This document shows positions 1 through 6,778 of a stretch of 64,000 bases of DNA, piece by piece. The position numbers and the translations under genes are program-made. Source of the stretch: Thiogranum sp. (GTDB lineage: Bacteria > Pseudomonadota > Gammaproteobacteria > DSM-19610); contig JASBSS010000038.1 in assembly GCA_030148805.1 (NCBI GenBank), positions 20,363 to 84,362 on the forward strand, read 5' to 3'. Position 1 is the first letter of the stretch. Every line of letters starts with the position of its first letter. The notes under the pieces are model-generated. The model had not been told where the DNA came from, made no database searches, and saw only the letters and a list, made by a program, of their open reading frames with translations.

Positions 1-1
1 T

Positions 2-220
2 CTTCCGGCCAGCGAACATCCGCTGGCCGAGCTGTCGCTGGTGGTCACCGGTGACGTGGTACTGGTCTTTCACGGCGAACGCGCCTTCGACGCGCTCACC
101 GGTCAGGAATGGGTCTTTCCGATCGCCGAACTGGCAGCGGAAGTTGAGAAACTGCAGCAGCCACAGCCGCGACAGGGCGAGCTGTTCGTCGCTGAAAAGA
201 AGCTGGGAGTACGCGCCTGA
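2..220 (+). CDS. 3' end of an unidentified gene (partial)
   Basis: An open frame runs from the left edge to a TGA at 218-220 and gives 72 codons of the C-terminus. The visible part has an ordered, hydrophobic beta-like stretch (LSLVVTGDVVLVFHGERAF) followed by a charged, glutamine-rich tail ending in VRA. Codon use matches the neighbouring genes. I do not recognise the family. The next gene begins about 100 bases downstream on the same strand, so the two could share a transcript. The start lies outside the window. Confidence 0.55.
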   Translation, partial: LPASEHPLAELSLVVTGDVVLVFHGERAFDALTGQEWVFPIAELAAEVEKLQQPQPRQGELFVAEKKLGVRA

Positions 221-317
221 TCCAATAACAGCAACACAGGCATGATGGTGAAGCGTCGACGCGCACCGTATTGGTCGCAATCGTATGCACAAGGCTGCAA
301 CGACGGGGAGACTGAAT

Positions 318-1433
318 ATGCACATCATTGCCATCGCCAATCAGAAAGGTGGCTGCGGGAAAACCACCACTGCCATCAACCTGGCCGCGGAGCTGGGACG
401 ACAGCGACAACGCGTTTTGTTGATCGATATGGATCCCCAGGCGCATGCGTCCCTGGGGCTGGGGATCAAAGCACATTGTCAACAGGGATTGTACGAGGTT
501 TTCAATCACGAGCTGTCGCTCGCGCAAACGATCCTGCCCCAGGTGATCGAAGGCGTGGATCTGGTTGCGGCGACGGTGACCCTGGCGGCCGTGGAACCGT
601 TGCTCGGCGATCAGCCAGGACGCGAACGACAATTACTGGAGCATCTGGAGCCGCTAAAGGACCATTATGATCAGATTCTCATCGACTGCCCGCCGTCGCT
701 GGGCCTGCTCTCGATCAACGCACTGAGATGCGCCACCCGGATTCTCACGCCGCTGGACGCCGGATTCTTCTCCCTGGAGGGGGTCCACCAACTGCGCGCC
801 CTGGTCGGCTTGCTGGAAGAGAAATACGCCCTGCACCTGCCGATGGAAATCCTGCTCACCCAGTTCGACGGCCATACCCGACTGGCGCAGACGCTGCTCG
901 AGCAGGTTCGTCAGCAGTTTCCGCAGCTGCTTCACCGTGTACGGATTCGGCCGACCGTACGCGCCCGCGAGGCCGTTTATTTCGGCAAACCGCTATGTCA
1001 GTACGCGCCGCAGAGCACCGCCGCCAGCGACTATCGCCGTCTGGCCGCAACGATGCTTGCCGACGCGCAACACCGCCCGAGCGTGGCGCCGCGAGCCCCA
1101 ACCCGTTCCGCTCTGGAAAACGACAGTGAGGACAACAGCATGAGCCTAAGCCGCGAAAAGGCCCTCCGACAGATGGTCGTACTGACGTTCAACGACATCG
1201 AATGCAGTCGTCTGCAACTGGCCGGCGACTTCAACGACTGGGTGCCGGATCAGAATGTGGAAACGCGCAAGCTCAACGGTCGCTGGCAGAAGGTTTTCAC
1301 CGCCGAGCCCGGCGTCTATGAATACCGGCTGCTGGTGGACGGCAAATGGCAGGCGGACCCCACCAATCCGTATGAAATCCCCAATGACCTGGGCGGCATC
1401 AACTCCCTTCTACAGGTACCGGCACAACTCTAA
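318..1433 (+). CDS. ParA/MinD-family ATPase fused to a C-terminal glycogen-binding (CBM48/AMPK-beta-like) domain
   Basis: The 371-residue product starts at ATG 318, with GGGGAG 8 bases upstream. Residues 1-260 are a ParA-type ATPase: deviant Walker A KGGCGKTT (10-17), LLIDMDPQ (A' motif) and ILIDCPPS (Walker B). Such proteins are cytoplasmic ATP switches that position DNA or protein cargo. Residues about 275-371 form a different module with LAGDFNDWVPD, GRWQKVF and EYRLLVDGKWQADP. These are hallmarks of the early-set glycogen-binding domain of AMPK-beta, GlgB and isoamylase. The stop TAA overlaps the next ATG (TAATG), so translation is probably coupled. An in-frame ATG with its own ribosome binding site sits exactly at the domain junction (1140). 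Fusion and motifs are visible. A role linking glycogen or another glucan to positioning is inference. Confidence 0.85.
   Translation: MHIIAIANQKGGCGKTTTAINLAAELGRQRQRVLLIDMDPQAHASLGLGIKAHCQQGLYEVFNHELSLAQTILPQVIEGVDLVAATVTLAAVEPLLGDQPGRERQLLEHLEPLKDHYDQILIDCPPSLGLLSINALRCATRILTPLDAGFFSLEGVHQLRALVGLLEEKYALHLPMEILLTQFDGHTRLAQTLLEQVRQQFPQLLHRVRIRPTVRAREAVYFGKPLCQYAPQSTAASDYRRLAATMLADAQHRPSVAPRAPTRSALENDSEDNSMSLSREKALRQMVVLTFNDIECSRLQLAGDFNDWVPDQNVETRKLNGRWQKVFTAEPGVYEYRLLVDGKWQADPTNPYEIPNDLGGINSLLQVPAQL
1128..1142 (+). promoter_or_regulatory. Internal ribosome binding site and ATG at the ParA/CBM48 junction
   Basis: GAGGA at 1128-1132 is followed after 7 bases by an in-frame ATG at 1140. Initiation here would yield a free 97-residue CBM48-like protein ending at 1433, beginning MSLSREKAL. 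The spacing is near ideal, and the position coincides with the linker between domains. Dual expression is inference. Confidence 0.4.
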
Positions 1434-2113
1434 TGACCAGTCAGCTAAACCCCGCCTGGCAACGCAGGCCGCTTTCCTCCAATCACCTGGCAGAAATCAG
1501 TGCCCGCTTTCTCAGTAGCGAAGCGCGTCCGGCACCGGCCGCTGAACGCTGCCAGGTGATTTCTTTTTTGCTCGAAGACGAGCGCCAGGAGGAAGTGGTG
1601 CGGGAGTTGGCGCACGCGCTGGCGCAGCAGGGACAAGCCTGCCGCTGGCGACGCCTCGGGCCGGCACGCACGACTACGGCCGACCCGACATCGGCCGCAG
1701 ACGCCAACACGCTCCACCTGGTGACGACCACCTCGGTGACCGACTGCCTGGCGCAACCCGCCGACCCTGTCGTGGTGCTGGTCCCCGCCAGCCTGTCCGG
1801 CCTCAGAAATGCCTACCTGCGGATCAAACAACTGAGTGCCTTCCATTGTCCGGATGTTGCCGTATTGCTGCTGGGGCCGCGCGATCAACACGCCGCCTGG
1901 CGCTATTTCCGTAAACTGGCGGTGGGTACGCTGCGCTTTTTGGACATCCCGCTGCTGAATTTGGGTTTTCTGCCGGCGACGGACCCTGCGGGGCAGACAA
2001 CGCCTGAACAGCGCCGCCAACTCCTGGGCCGCGTCGGCGCCCGCCTACTGCGCAGCGGCTGCCATCGCCGCTATACTGGGCCCGGGACAACAGGCGACCG
2101 GCAGGCATCATGA
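1433..2113 (+). CDS. Hypothetical protein resembling the C-terminal half of MinD/FlhG ATPases
   Basis: 226 residues. The ATG overlaps the stop of the upstream ParA fusion by one base (TAATG). No Walker A loop is visible. The segment around residues 115-190 (LRNAYLRIKQLSAFH, then VAVLLLGPRDQHAAWRYFRKLAVGTLRFLDIPLLNLGFLP, quoted in two parts) follows the pattern seen in MinD/FlhG proteins after Walker B: a conserved ...AYRLIKQL..., a beta strand, and ...VA.RFL..PL..LG. It may be a catalytically dead paralogue acting with the ParA fusion. The N-terminal 50 residues are polar and of unknown fold. The family assignment is by eye and tentative. The operon position is clear from the overlaps on both sides. 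Confidence 0.7.
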   Translation: MTSQLNPAWQRRPLSSNHLAEISARFLSSEARPAPAAERCQVISFLLEDERQEEVVRELAHALAQQGQACRWRRLGPARTTTADPTSAADANTLHLVTTTSVTDCLAQPADPVVVLVPASLSGLRNAYLRIKQLSAFHCPDVAVLLLGPRDQHAAWRYFRKLAVGTLRFLDIPLLNLGFLPATDPAGQTTPEQRRQLLGRVGARLLRSGCHRRYTGPGTTGDRQAS

Positions 2114-2700
2114 GACTGAACATCCAGGCGGTAGAGGACTGCGATCCCGAAGCCCTGCGCGCGCTCCTGATCGATGCCGCCGACGATCTGGTGGGCACAG
2201 ACCACTGTCTGCTCGAATCCCAGCTACCCTGGGACGGCCATCCGATCCTGCTCGCCGACGCCGAGGCGCACCCGGTTCTGATCAGTTTCGACCTGGCCAA
2301 CAGCCAGGCCGCCCTGCTCAACGGCCTGCACGCCAGCGACCAGTTGAGCGCGGCGTTACCCTGGGTGAACCAGGTCTACACCGGATTGCGCCAGTTGGAG
2401 AAGAAGCCCCGCCTGGTGGTGGTCACCAGCGAACCTCCACCGGGGTATCAGGCGGTACTGACAGGGGATCAGAGTCTTTCGTTGTTTCTCTGCCGCGTGT
2501 TGCGGGTCAACGACGAGACCGGTGTGCTGCTGGAGCGCCTAACGCACAGCGACTTGGCTAGCCAAGCTACGCCGCCATCCGGCGTTCAGGCCGGCAACCG
2601 CCCCGTCCCCTTGACGATCGCCCCGGAGAGTTCTCCCGCTTCAGACCCTCCCGAGCCCGCCCTGAGCGAACAGGAAGCCCATTACTTCCAGCAACTCTGA
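2110..2700 (+). CDS. Hypothetical protein, third gene of the ParA-CBM48 operon
   Basis: 196 residues. ATG 2110 overlaps the preceding stop by four bases (ATGA), implying translational coupling. The segment PILLADAEAHPVLISFDL, followed by a helix and KKPRLVVVTSEPPPGYQAVL, alternates beta strands with acidic residues. This is reminiscent of restriction-endonuclease-like folds, but I cannot confirm a catalytic motif. Residues 145-196 are proline- and serine-rich and look disordered. Downstream is a 400-base spacer with no plus-strand gene, so this probably ends the operon. Function unknown. Confidence 0.7.
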   Translation: MRLNIQAVEDCDPEALRALLIDAADDLVGTDHCLLESQLPWDGHPILLADAEAHPVLISFDLANSQAALLNGLHASDQLSAALPWVNQVYTGLRQLEKKPRLVVVTSEPPPGYQAVLTGDQSLSLFLCRVLRVNDETGVLLERLTHSDLASQATPPSGVQAGNRPVPLTIAPESSPASDPPEPALSEQEAHYFQQL

Positions 2701-2770
2701 CTTTCCGGGCCAGACCAGGGCGCCTGCCCCTCCGGGCGCCGACGGTGCGCGTGGACCGGGAGCGAGGAAT

Positions 2771-2803
2771 GATTCCCATCCGTTTCCCAGTGGGATGGGA
2801 ATC
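2771..2803. terminator. Perfect 11-bp inverted repeat between convergent genes
   Basis: GATTCCCATCC at 2771-2781 is mirrored by GGATGGGAATC at 2793-2803 around an 11-base loop. It lies between the end of the ParA-CBM48 operon and the stop of the small minus-strand gene at 2831. It could act as a shared terminator, but no U-tract follows on either strand. Confidence 0.4.
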
Positions 2804-2830
2804 AGCACCCTGGTTCCGGCCTAGCGTACG

Positions 2831-2929
2831 TCATGCGGTCGCGTATAACGACGCCACAAACGCTACCCAGGCAATGGATACTACGAACAAAGCGGCGATC
2901 CGGCGTTGAAACTGCTGAACTTGGGTCAT
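2831..2929 (-). CDS. Small single-pass membrane protein (32 aa)
   Basis: A 32-codon frame starts at ATG 2929 with a perfect AGGAGG 5 bases upstream. It encodes a short polar N-terminus (MTQVQQFQRR), one hydrophobic helix of about 20 residues (IAALFVVSIAWVAFVASLYA), and a TGA stop at 2831. Such an arrangement is typical of bacterial small membrane proteins that modulate larger partners. There is no family I recognise. Reality rests on the strong ribosome binding site and the clean amphipathic-plus-transmembrane pattern in an otherwise empty 530-base gap. The hairpin at 2771-2803 lies just downstream. Confidence 0.6.
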   Translation of the reverse strand: MTQVQQFQRRIAALFVVSIAWVAFVASLYATA

Positions 2930-3165
2930 CACTGCCTCCTGGTGTTATCTGCTGACTCTCTCCGGGCCCAACGGTGTCGCAATATCCCGGCAACGCGGAA
3001 AATTGCGCCAAAAACCCCAACCTAATACTTTCTAACCCAGGCAAAATTTCAATGCAAACAATGATTACGCGAGAGGTCGAATTGTGTCTGGAATTGGCGA
3101 CAGTCTGGCCAAAAATTACTCAAAACCCCTTCCCCGCCCGCAAACGGGGCGCCCTCCGACCAAAT

Positions 3166-3181
3166 TGGCACAACCTATGCA
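3166..3181 (+). promoter_or_regulatory. Sigma-54 (RpoN) promoter
   Basis: TGGCACAACCTATGCA matches the -24/-12 consensus TGGCAC-N5-TTGCA at every key base except one T in the -12 box, with correct GG-GC spacing. Transcription would begin near 3191-3195 and enter the gene at 3236. RpoN promoters need an enhancer-binding activator. The AT-rich 3000-3120 upstream stretch could hold its sites. Confidence 0.6.
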
Positions 3182-3235
3182 GGTGAATTAGCGAGCTAGG
3201 CGCTGTCTTCCACCCGCCTTACCTGAGGAGGAAAC

Positions 3236-3460
3236 ATGAAGCCCATCGCATTGCAACTGGTCACCGTCTGCCTGGAAAACGGCCGCCAGGGGATTTTTGT
3301 CGGCGTTCCCCTGGTCTCTCCGGAAACCCCTTCAGACCAGGGCCAGATCGAGGATATCTGGTTCTCGGACGTGCAGGAGGTGCCGGCACAACTGGTGCTC
3401 AAGGATCTGGTGCGCCTGTTGCAGGCGCAGCTGTGCCGCTGCGAAACCCCGCTGCAATAA
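3236..3460 (+). CDS. Small hypothetical protein under a sigma-54 promoter
   Basis: 74 residues. ATG 3236 follows a near-perfect GAGGAGGAAAC. The product is soluble and mixed alpha/beta, with FVGVPLVSPETPSD in the middle and a leucine-rich C-terminal helix (LVLKDLVRLLQAQLCRC) ending in two close cysteines. I do not recognise a family. The upstream RpoN-type promoter suggests regulation by nitrogen status, motility or another enhancer-binding-protein signal. No partner gene lies immediately downstream, as the next frame starts 93 bases later. Confidence 0.7.
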   Translation: MKPIALQLVTVCLENGRQGIFVGVPLVSPETPSDQGQIEDIWFSDVQEVPAQLVLKDLVRLLQAQLCRCETPLQ

Positions 3461-3553
3461 TCTGCACGCTCCGCGGTTTTGCCCCGTCCGGGCCAGGCAT
3501 CGGGAAAATCCCGGCGCGCTCAGCTACACTAAGCGCAAACCGAGGATCCCGAT

Positions 3554-3865
3554 ATGTCCACAACTGAAAAGAACATGCCCAAGTGGGATGTCGCACTGGC
3601 GTCGTTGGCGGGCGACGAGTTCCGCAGAAAAGGCGAGGCGCTGCAACTGGGAGACTTTCATCGCCTGGCGACCCAGCATGCCATCCGGCTCGATGACATC
3701 ATGGAAACCATGTTCCTGCTGGCCATTCATGGTCAGTGGACCTATACCGACCGCGACGGCTCCCCGCAGACACTCAGTCAGGACACGCTGGACAACCTGT
3801 ACGTCAAGCGCCGGCTGTCGGAAGAGGATCTGCGAGCCTTCGACGGCGGCTGGCAGCCGGCCTGA
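3554..3865 (+). CDS. Small hypothetical protein
   Basis: 103 residues from ATG 3554. The product is soluble and helical, with a central MDDIMETMFLLAIHGQW-like helix (residues about 44-62) and an acidic C-terminus ending GGWQPA. The stop at 3865 is only two bases from the stop of the convergent LysR gene. I see no catalytic motif or signal peptide and recognise no family. Codon use and length argue for a real gene. It may share the RpoN transcript of the 3236 gene. Confidence 0.65.
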   Translation: MSTTEKNMPKWDVALASLAGDEFRRKGEALQLGDFHRLATQHAIRLDDIMETMFLLAIHGQWTYTDRDGSPQTLSQDTLDNLYVKRRLSEEDLRAFDGGWQPA

Positions 3866-3867
3866 AC

Positions 3868-4728
3868 TCAACCGGACGCCGATCCGGCGATTTCGGTAGC
3901 CAGTTCGCGCAAACCGTGTAAGGCCTGGCGTTGGACTTCACTGTCGGCTTCGCGGGGAAACACCATATAGGCAGGATGGGTGAATTCCGGTCCGTTCCTC
4001 ACCCGATGAATCTGGCCGGCGTCGATGAACGGTTGCGCCATGCGGATCGGCAGGAAGCAGGAGCCACCGTTGGCGAGGATCAGCTGCACCCCCAACCAAC
4101 CGATATTGACCACCTGCGGCGGCCGTGACAGGTCCGGAAAGCTCTCCCGGTGCTTGGCATAGAAACCGGGGCCCCATTCCACGTAGATGTAGTTCTCGTC
4201 CGGCCACTGCGTCTTGGGATTCGAGCTGACCATCACCAGGGTCTCGTCGAACAGATGCTCCACCACCAGGCCGGGCGCGTGGCTGGGGGTGTACATCAGG
4301 CAGATGTCCAGCGTGCCTTCGACCAGGCGGCGCATCAGATCCTCCTCGAACCCGATTTCACTGCGAATGGAGACATCCGGCGCGGCCGCGCGCATCCAGC
4401 CAACCCAGCGCGGCAAGAATCCTTCCCACAGCGCGATCCGACCGCCGATACGGACACTGGCACGATAACGACTGGGCAACCCGACGTCGTGGCGCGCCTG
4501 TTCCACCGTCAACACCAGGGTCTTGGCGTGCTGTAGAAACCGTCGCCCCGCCGGCGTGAGCGTGGCCCCCGCTCGGTTGCGCACAAACAGCCGCGCGCCG
4601 AGATCCGCCTCCAGGTGCTGGATGCGAGCGCTGACCGTGGACTGGGTCACGTGCAAACGGTTGGACGCCTCGAGAAAACTCCCGTGGGCGGCGATCGCTA
4701 GAAAGGTCCGTGCCTGCTCAATGTCCAT
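3868..4728 (-). CDS. LysR-family transcriptional regulator
   Basis: 286 residues from ATG 4728. An upstream in-frame extension is tyrosine-rich, non-conserved and overlaps the promoter, so I rejected it. Residues 1-60 are the winged-helix DNA-binding domain (ARTFLAIAAHGSFLEASNRL, then TQSTVSARIQHLEADLGARLF). The rest is the periplasmic-binding-like effector domain of LysR proteins. It is divergent from the HPP gene at 4971. The 80-base AT-rich region between them holds an ATC-N9-GAT palindrome typical of a LysR site. It therefore probably regulates itself and the HPP/CBS operon. The ligand is unknown. Confidence 0.9.
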   Translation of the reverse strand: MDIEQARTFLAIAAHGSFLEASNRLHVTQSTVSARIQHLEADLGARLFVRNRAGATLTPAGRRFLQHAKTLVLTVEQARHDVGLPSRYRASVRIGGRIALWEGFLPRWVGWMRAAAPDVSIRSEIGFEEDLMRRLVEGTLDICLMYTPSHAPGLVVEHLFDETLVMVSSNPKTQWPDENYIYVEWGPGFYAKHRESFPDLSRPPQVVNIGWLGVQLILANGGSCFLPIRMAQPFIDAGQIHRVRNGPEFTHPAYMVFPREADSEVQRQALHGLRELATEIAGSASG

Positions 4729-4750
4729 AATGGGGCAACGTGCTCGATAA

Positions 4751-4767
4751 TATCGGACGTAGCGATA
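4751..4767. promoter_or_regulatory. Probable LysR-type operator
   Basis: TATCG at 4751-4755 and CGATA at 4763-4767 form a 17-bp interrupted palindrome containing the ATC-N9-GAT (T-N11-A) core of LysR-family sites. It lies 23 bases upstream of the regulator's own ATG and just above the promoter of the divergent HPP unit. Confidence 0.55.
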
Positions 4768-4793
4768 ATAACATGCAATATATATCGTTTGTC

Positions 4794-4799
4794 TATAAT
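4794..4799 (+). promoter_or_regulatory. -10 element for the HPP operon
   Basis: A perfect TATAAT sits 27 bases downstream of the LysR operator. The matching -35 region (around 4771-4776) is poor, as expected for an activator-dependent promoter. The start point would be near 4806, leaving a leader of about 165 bases. Confidence 0.45.
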
Positions 4800-4848
4800 T
4801 CGTACGCCCCATTATGATGCAACTTCTTATTCAGCTCAGGAGAATCCG

Positions 4849-4974
4849 GTGGCCGCCAACGCGACTCCTTTATCCATCCGCCAGCACCCCCGCTGTCCCG
4901 GCGAGAGACTCGAGGCGCTTGGGGGCAGGCGTTCCTCGCACGGGCAGCCGGCGCGCGGCTGTGAGTGCCTATGA
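4849..4974 (+). CDS. Putative 41-codon leader ORF of the HPP gene
   Basis: A GTG at 4849 with CAGGAG 6-8 bases upstream opens a 41-codon frame. It ends TGA at 4972-4974, overlapping the HPP ATG (ATGA). The HPP start itself has no convincing ribosome binding site, so translating this leader could deliver ribosomes to it. The peptide is arginine/cysteine-rich with no conserved look. It may be a coupling device rather than a functional protein. Confidence 0.35.
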   Translation: MAANATPLSIRQHPRCPGERLEALGGRRSSHGQPARGCECL

Positions 4975-5987
4975 CCCAGCGATCCTGGGGCACGTCCCTG
5001 CTCGCCTTCGCCGGTGTGGGCGCCACGCGCAGCGGCCATCTGGAGAAATGGGTGTCGGGCGCCGGCGGTTTCTTTGGCATCCTCGGCATCGTACTGGTCA
5101 GTCAGGCGACCCTGGGCTTTGGCGCCGCCACCGGGCTGGTGGCGTCGATGGGTGCCTCGGCGGTGTTGTTGTTCGCCGTCCCCCACGGCCCTTTGTCGCA
5201 ACCCTGGCCGGTCTTTGGCGGTCACATGGTTTCCGCTTTCATCGGGGTCACCTGCGTCAAGCTGATTCCGCAATCGTTGTTATGCGATGCGGTGGCCGTG
5301 GGGACGGCCATCGGGGCCATGTACTACCTACGCTGCACCCACCCGCCGGGTGGAGCCACGGCCTTGACCGCCGCGGCCGGCGGCGACGCGCTGCACTCGC
5401 TCGGCTACCAGTATCTGATCACGCCGGTGCTGCTCAATGTTCTGGTCATCCTGCTGGTGGCGATCCTGTTCAACTACCCCTTCCGCTGGCGCCGCTACCC
5501 GGCGGCGTGGGCGCGCGGCAACGCGGTGGCGGAGGCACCGCAGGCGAGCGCCGAGTTGTATTCCCGGGAGGAACTCACCCGCGCCATCCTGGCGGCGAAC
5601 CCTTCACTGTCACAACAGGAAAAGGAAGTGCACGACATCTGCCGGCTGGCGCGCACCCAGCCTTCAGATACCCCCGTCAGCGCGCAACACATCAAGCTCA
5701 ATGCCTGCTATTCCAATGGTGAGTTCGGCGACCTTTGGCAGGTCAGAAAAGTCACCGGCGACGCATCGGCCGGCCCAGCGGCAGGCGAGGACCGCGTGAC
5801 TTATCGGGTGGTGGCCGGCCGTGACCGCCGCGCGCAGGGAACGCTCAGTCGCGAAGCGTTCGCGAGATGGGCCCGCTACGAGGTCACCCTGCATGAAAAT
5901 GCCTGGCGACGTGTGCAACCAGCACCTCCCGCCGACGGCGACGCCAGCGGGGTTTCGCGGCTTCCCACCCAGCGGAGGATCTCATGA
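4971..5987 (+). CDS. HPP-family integral membrane protein
   Basis: 338 residues from ATG 4971 (a GTG lies two codons earlier). Four hydrophobic segments fall in residues 25-170 with the family signatures LVASMGASAVLLFAVPHGPL, QPWPVFGGHMVSAFIGV and CTHPPGGATAL (the HPP motif). HPP proteins are inner-membrane proteins; some plant and bacterial members are linked to nitrite transport. Residues 180-338 form a hydrophilic cytoplasmic tail not seen in minimal family members. The gene is four-base-overlapped with a CBS-domain protein (ATGA at 5984), which probably acts as a nucleotide-sensing regulatory subunit. Expression is likely controlled by the divergent LysR protein. The substrate is unknown. 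Confidence 0.85.
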   Translation: MTQRSWGTSLLAFAGVGATRSGHLEKWVSGAGGFFGILGIVLVSQATLGFGAATGLVASMGASAVLLFAVPHGPLSQPWPVFGGHMVSAFIGVTCVKLIPQSLLCDAVAVGTAIGAMYYLRCTHPPGGATALTAAAGGDALHSLGYQYLITPVLLNVLVILLVAILFNYPFRWRRYPAAWARGNAVAEAPQASAELYSREELTRAILAANPSLSQQEKEVHDICRLARTQPSDTPVSAQHIKLNACYSNGEFGDLWQVRKVTGDASAGPAAGEDRVTYRVVAGRDRRAQGTLSREAFARWARYEVTLHENAWRRVQPAPPADGDASGVSRLPTQRRIS

Positions 5988-6613
5988 ACGATTCACGGCC
6001 CGGCAGGCGCCCGCAGCGGTCGGACTTCGAGCAGGCGCTGCGCAGCATGGATACCTATATCGATATCACCGTGGACGATCTGATGGCGCTGACCCGGCGC
6101 GCCGAGCAGATCGCCGAGCGTCACCACACCGAAGGTATCAGCGTTAGCCAGATCATGACGCAGCCGGTACAAAGTGTTCGCCCGAGCACCCCCTTGCACG
6201 AGGCCGCACACCGGATGGTCAGCGGGCGCATCAGCGGACTGCCGGTGGTCGATGAGGCCGGTCGGCTCAGCGGCATCATCACCGAAGCCGACTTTCTCCG
6301 CGCCCTGGGCATCCCGAGTTCCCAGCCGAATCACACGCTGTGGCAGACACTGGAAACCCTGTTCACCCATCTGCGCCATCATGGTGCGCTGGAAGCGCCG
6401 GACGATCCGGTCTCCTCCCACATGGCCAGTCATGTCGTGTGCGTCGGCCCGGAGGCGGATCTCCACGACGTGCTTCAGGCGATGCGCCAGCACCGGGTCA
6501 AGCGTCTGGTGGTATGCGACCGCGAGCGAAAAGTACTGGGTATGGTCACACGCTCCGATCTGGTCCGCCTGTTCTTTGATAACTATACCAAGCCCACGAA
6601 CGCCGCGGACTGA
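5984..6613 (+). CDS. CBS-pair domain protein
   Basis: 209 residues. The start overlaps the HPP stop (ATGA). After a 45-residue helical N-terminus come two CBS motifs: VSQIMTQPVQSVRPSTPLHE with GLPVVDEAGRLSGIITEADF, and the second half with HRVKRLVVCDRERKVLGMVT followed by RSDLVRLFF. CBS pairs bind adenosine nucleotides and gate transporters or enzymes. Many HPP proteins carry a CBS pair on the same chain, and here it is a separate coupled gene. A GC-rich palindrome (6661-6674) and a hairpin (6715-6737) follow before the next gene. Confidence 0.85.
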   Translation: MNDSRPGRRPQRSDFEQALRSMDTYIDITVDDLMALTRRAEQIAERHHTEGISVSQIMTQPVQSVRPSTPLHEAAHRMVSGRISGLPVVDEAGRLSGIITEADFLRALGIPSSQPNHTLWQTLETLFTHLRHHGALEAPDDPVSSHMASHVVCVGPEADLHDVLQAMRQHRVKRLVVCDRERKVLGMVTRSDLVRLFFDNYTKPTNAAD

Positions 6614-6714
6614 CCCCACCCTTTTGGTGCCTATCTGTCACGGACCGCCCCAGCGACCCTCCGCCGGCCGGCGGATTCCCGCGGCTGACTGACACGCCTT
6701 AAACGATCGGCGGC

Positions 6715-6745
6715 GACCCCGATCGGCCGCTGGGGTCTGTTTTGG
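6715..6745 (+). terminator. Possible terminator after the HPP-CBS operon
   Basis: GACCCC (6715-6720) pairs with GGGGTC (6732-6737) over an 11-base loop and is followed by TGTTTTGG. The stem is short and the U-run brief. A 14-bp perfect palindrome, CCGCCGGCCGGCGG, lies upstream at 6661-6674. Confidence 0.4.
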
Positions 6746-6747
6746 CT

Positions 6748-6753
6748 TATAAT
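6748..6753 (+). promoter_or_regulatory. -10 element for the GAF kinase
   Basis: TATAAT at 6748-6753 lies 25 bases upstream of the kinase ATG. No good -35 hexamer is visible at 16-18 bases above it. Confidence 0.35.
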
Positions 6754-6778
6754 CAATCACAGACCACAAGGAAATGTG

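Noticed and set aside
2771..2803. A riboswitch upstream of the small membrane peptide
   Set aside because: The hairpin lies downstream of the peptide gene, not upstream, and no known riboswitch core is visible.
4814..5722. A 302-codon alternative frame over the HPP gene
   Set aside because: Arg/Pro/Gly-rich shadow; the HPP frame has all family motifs.
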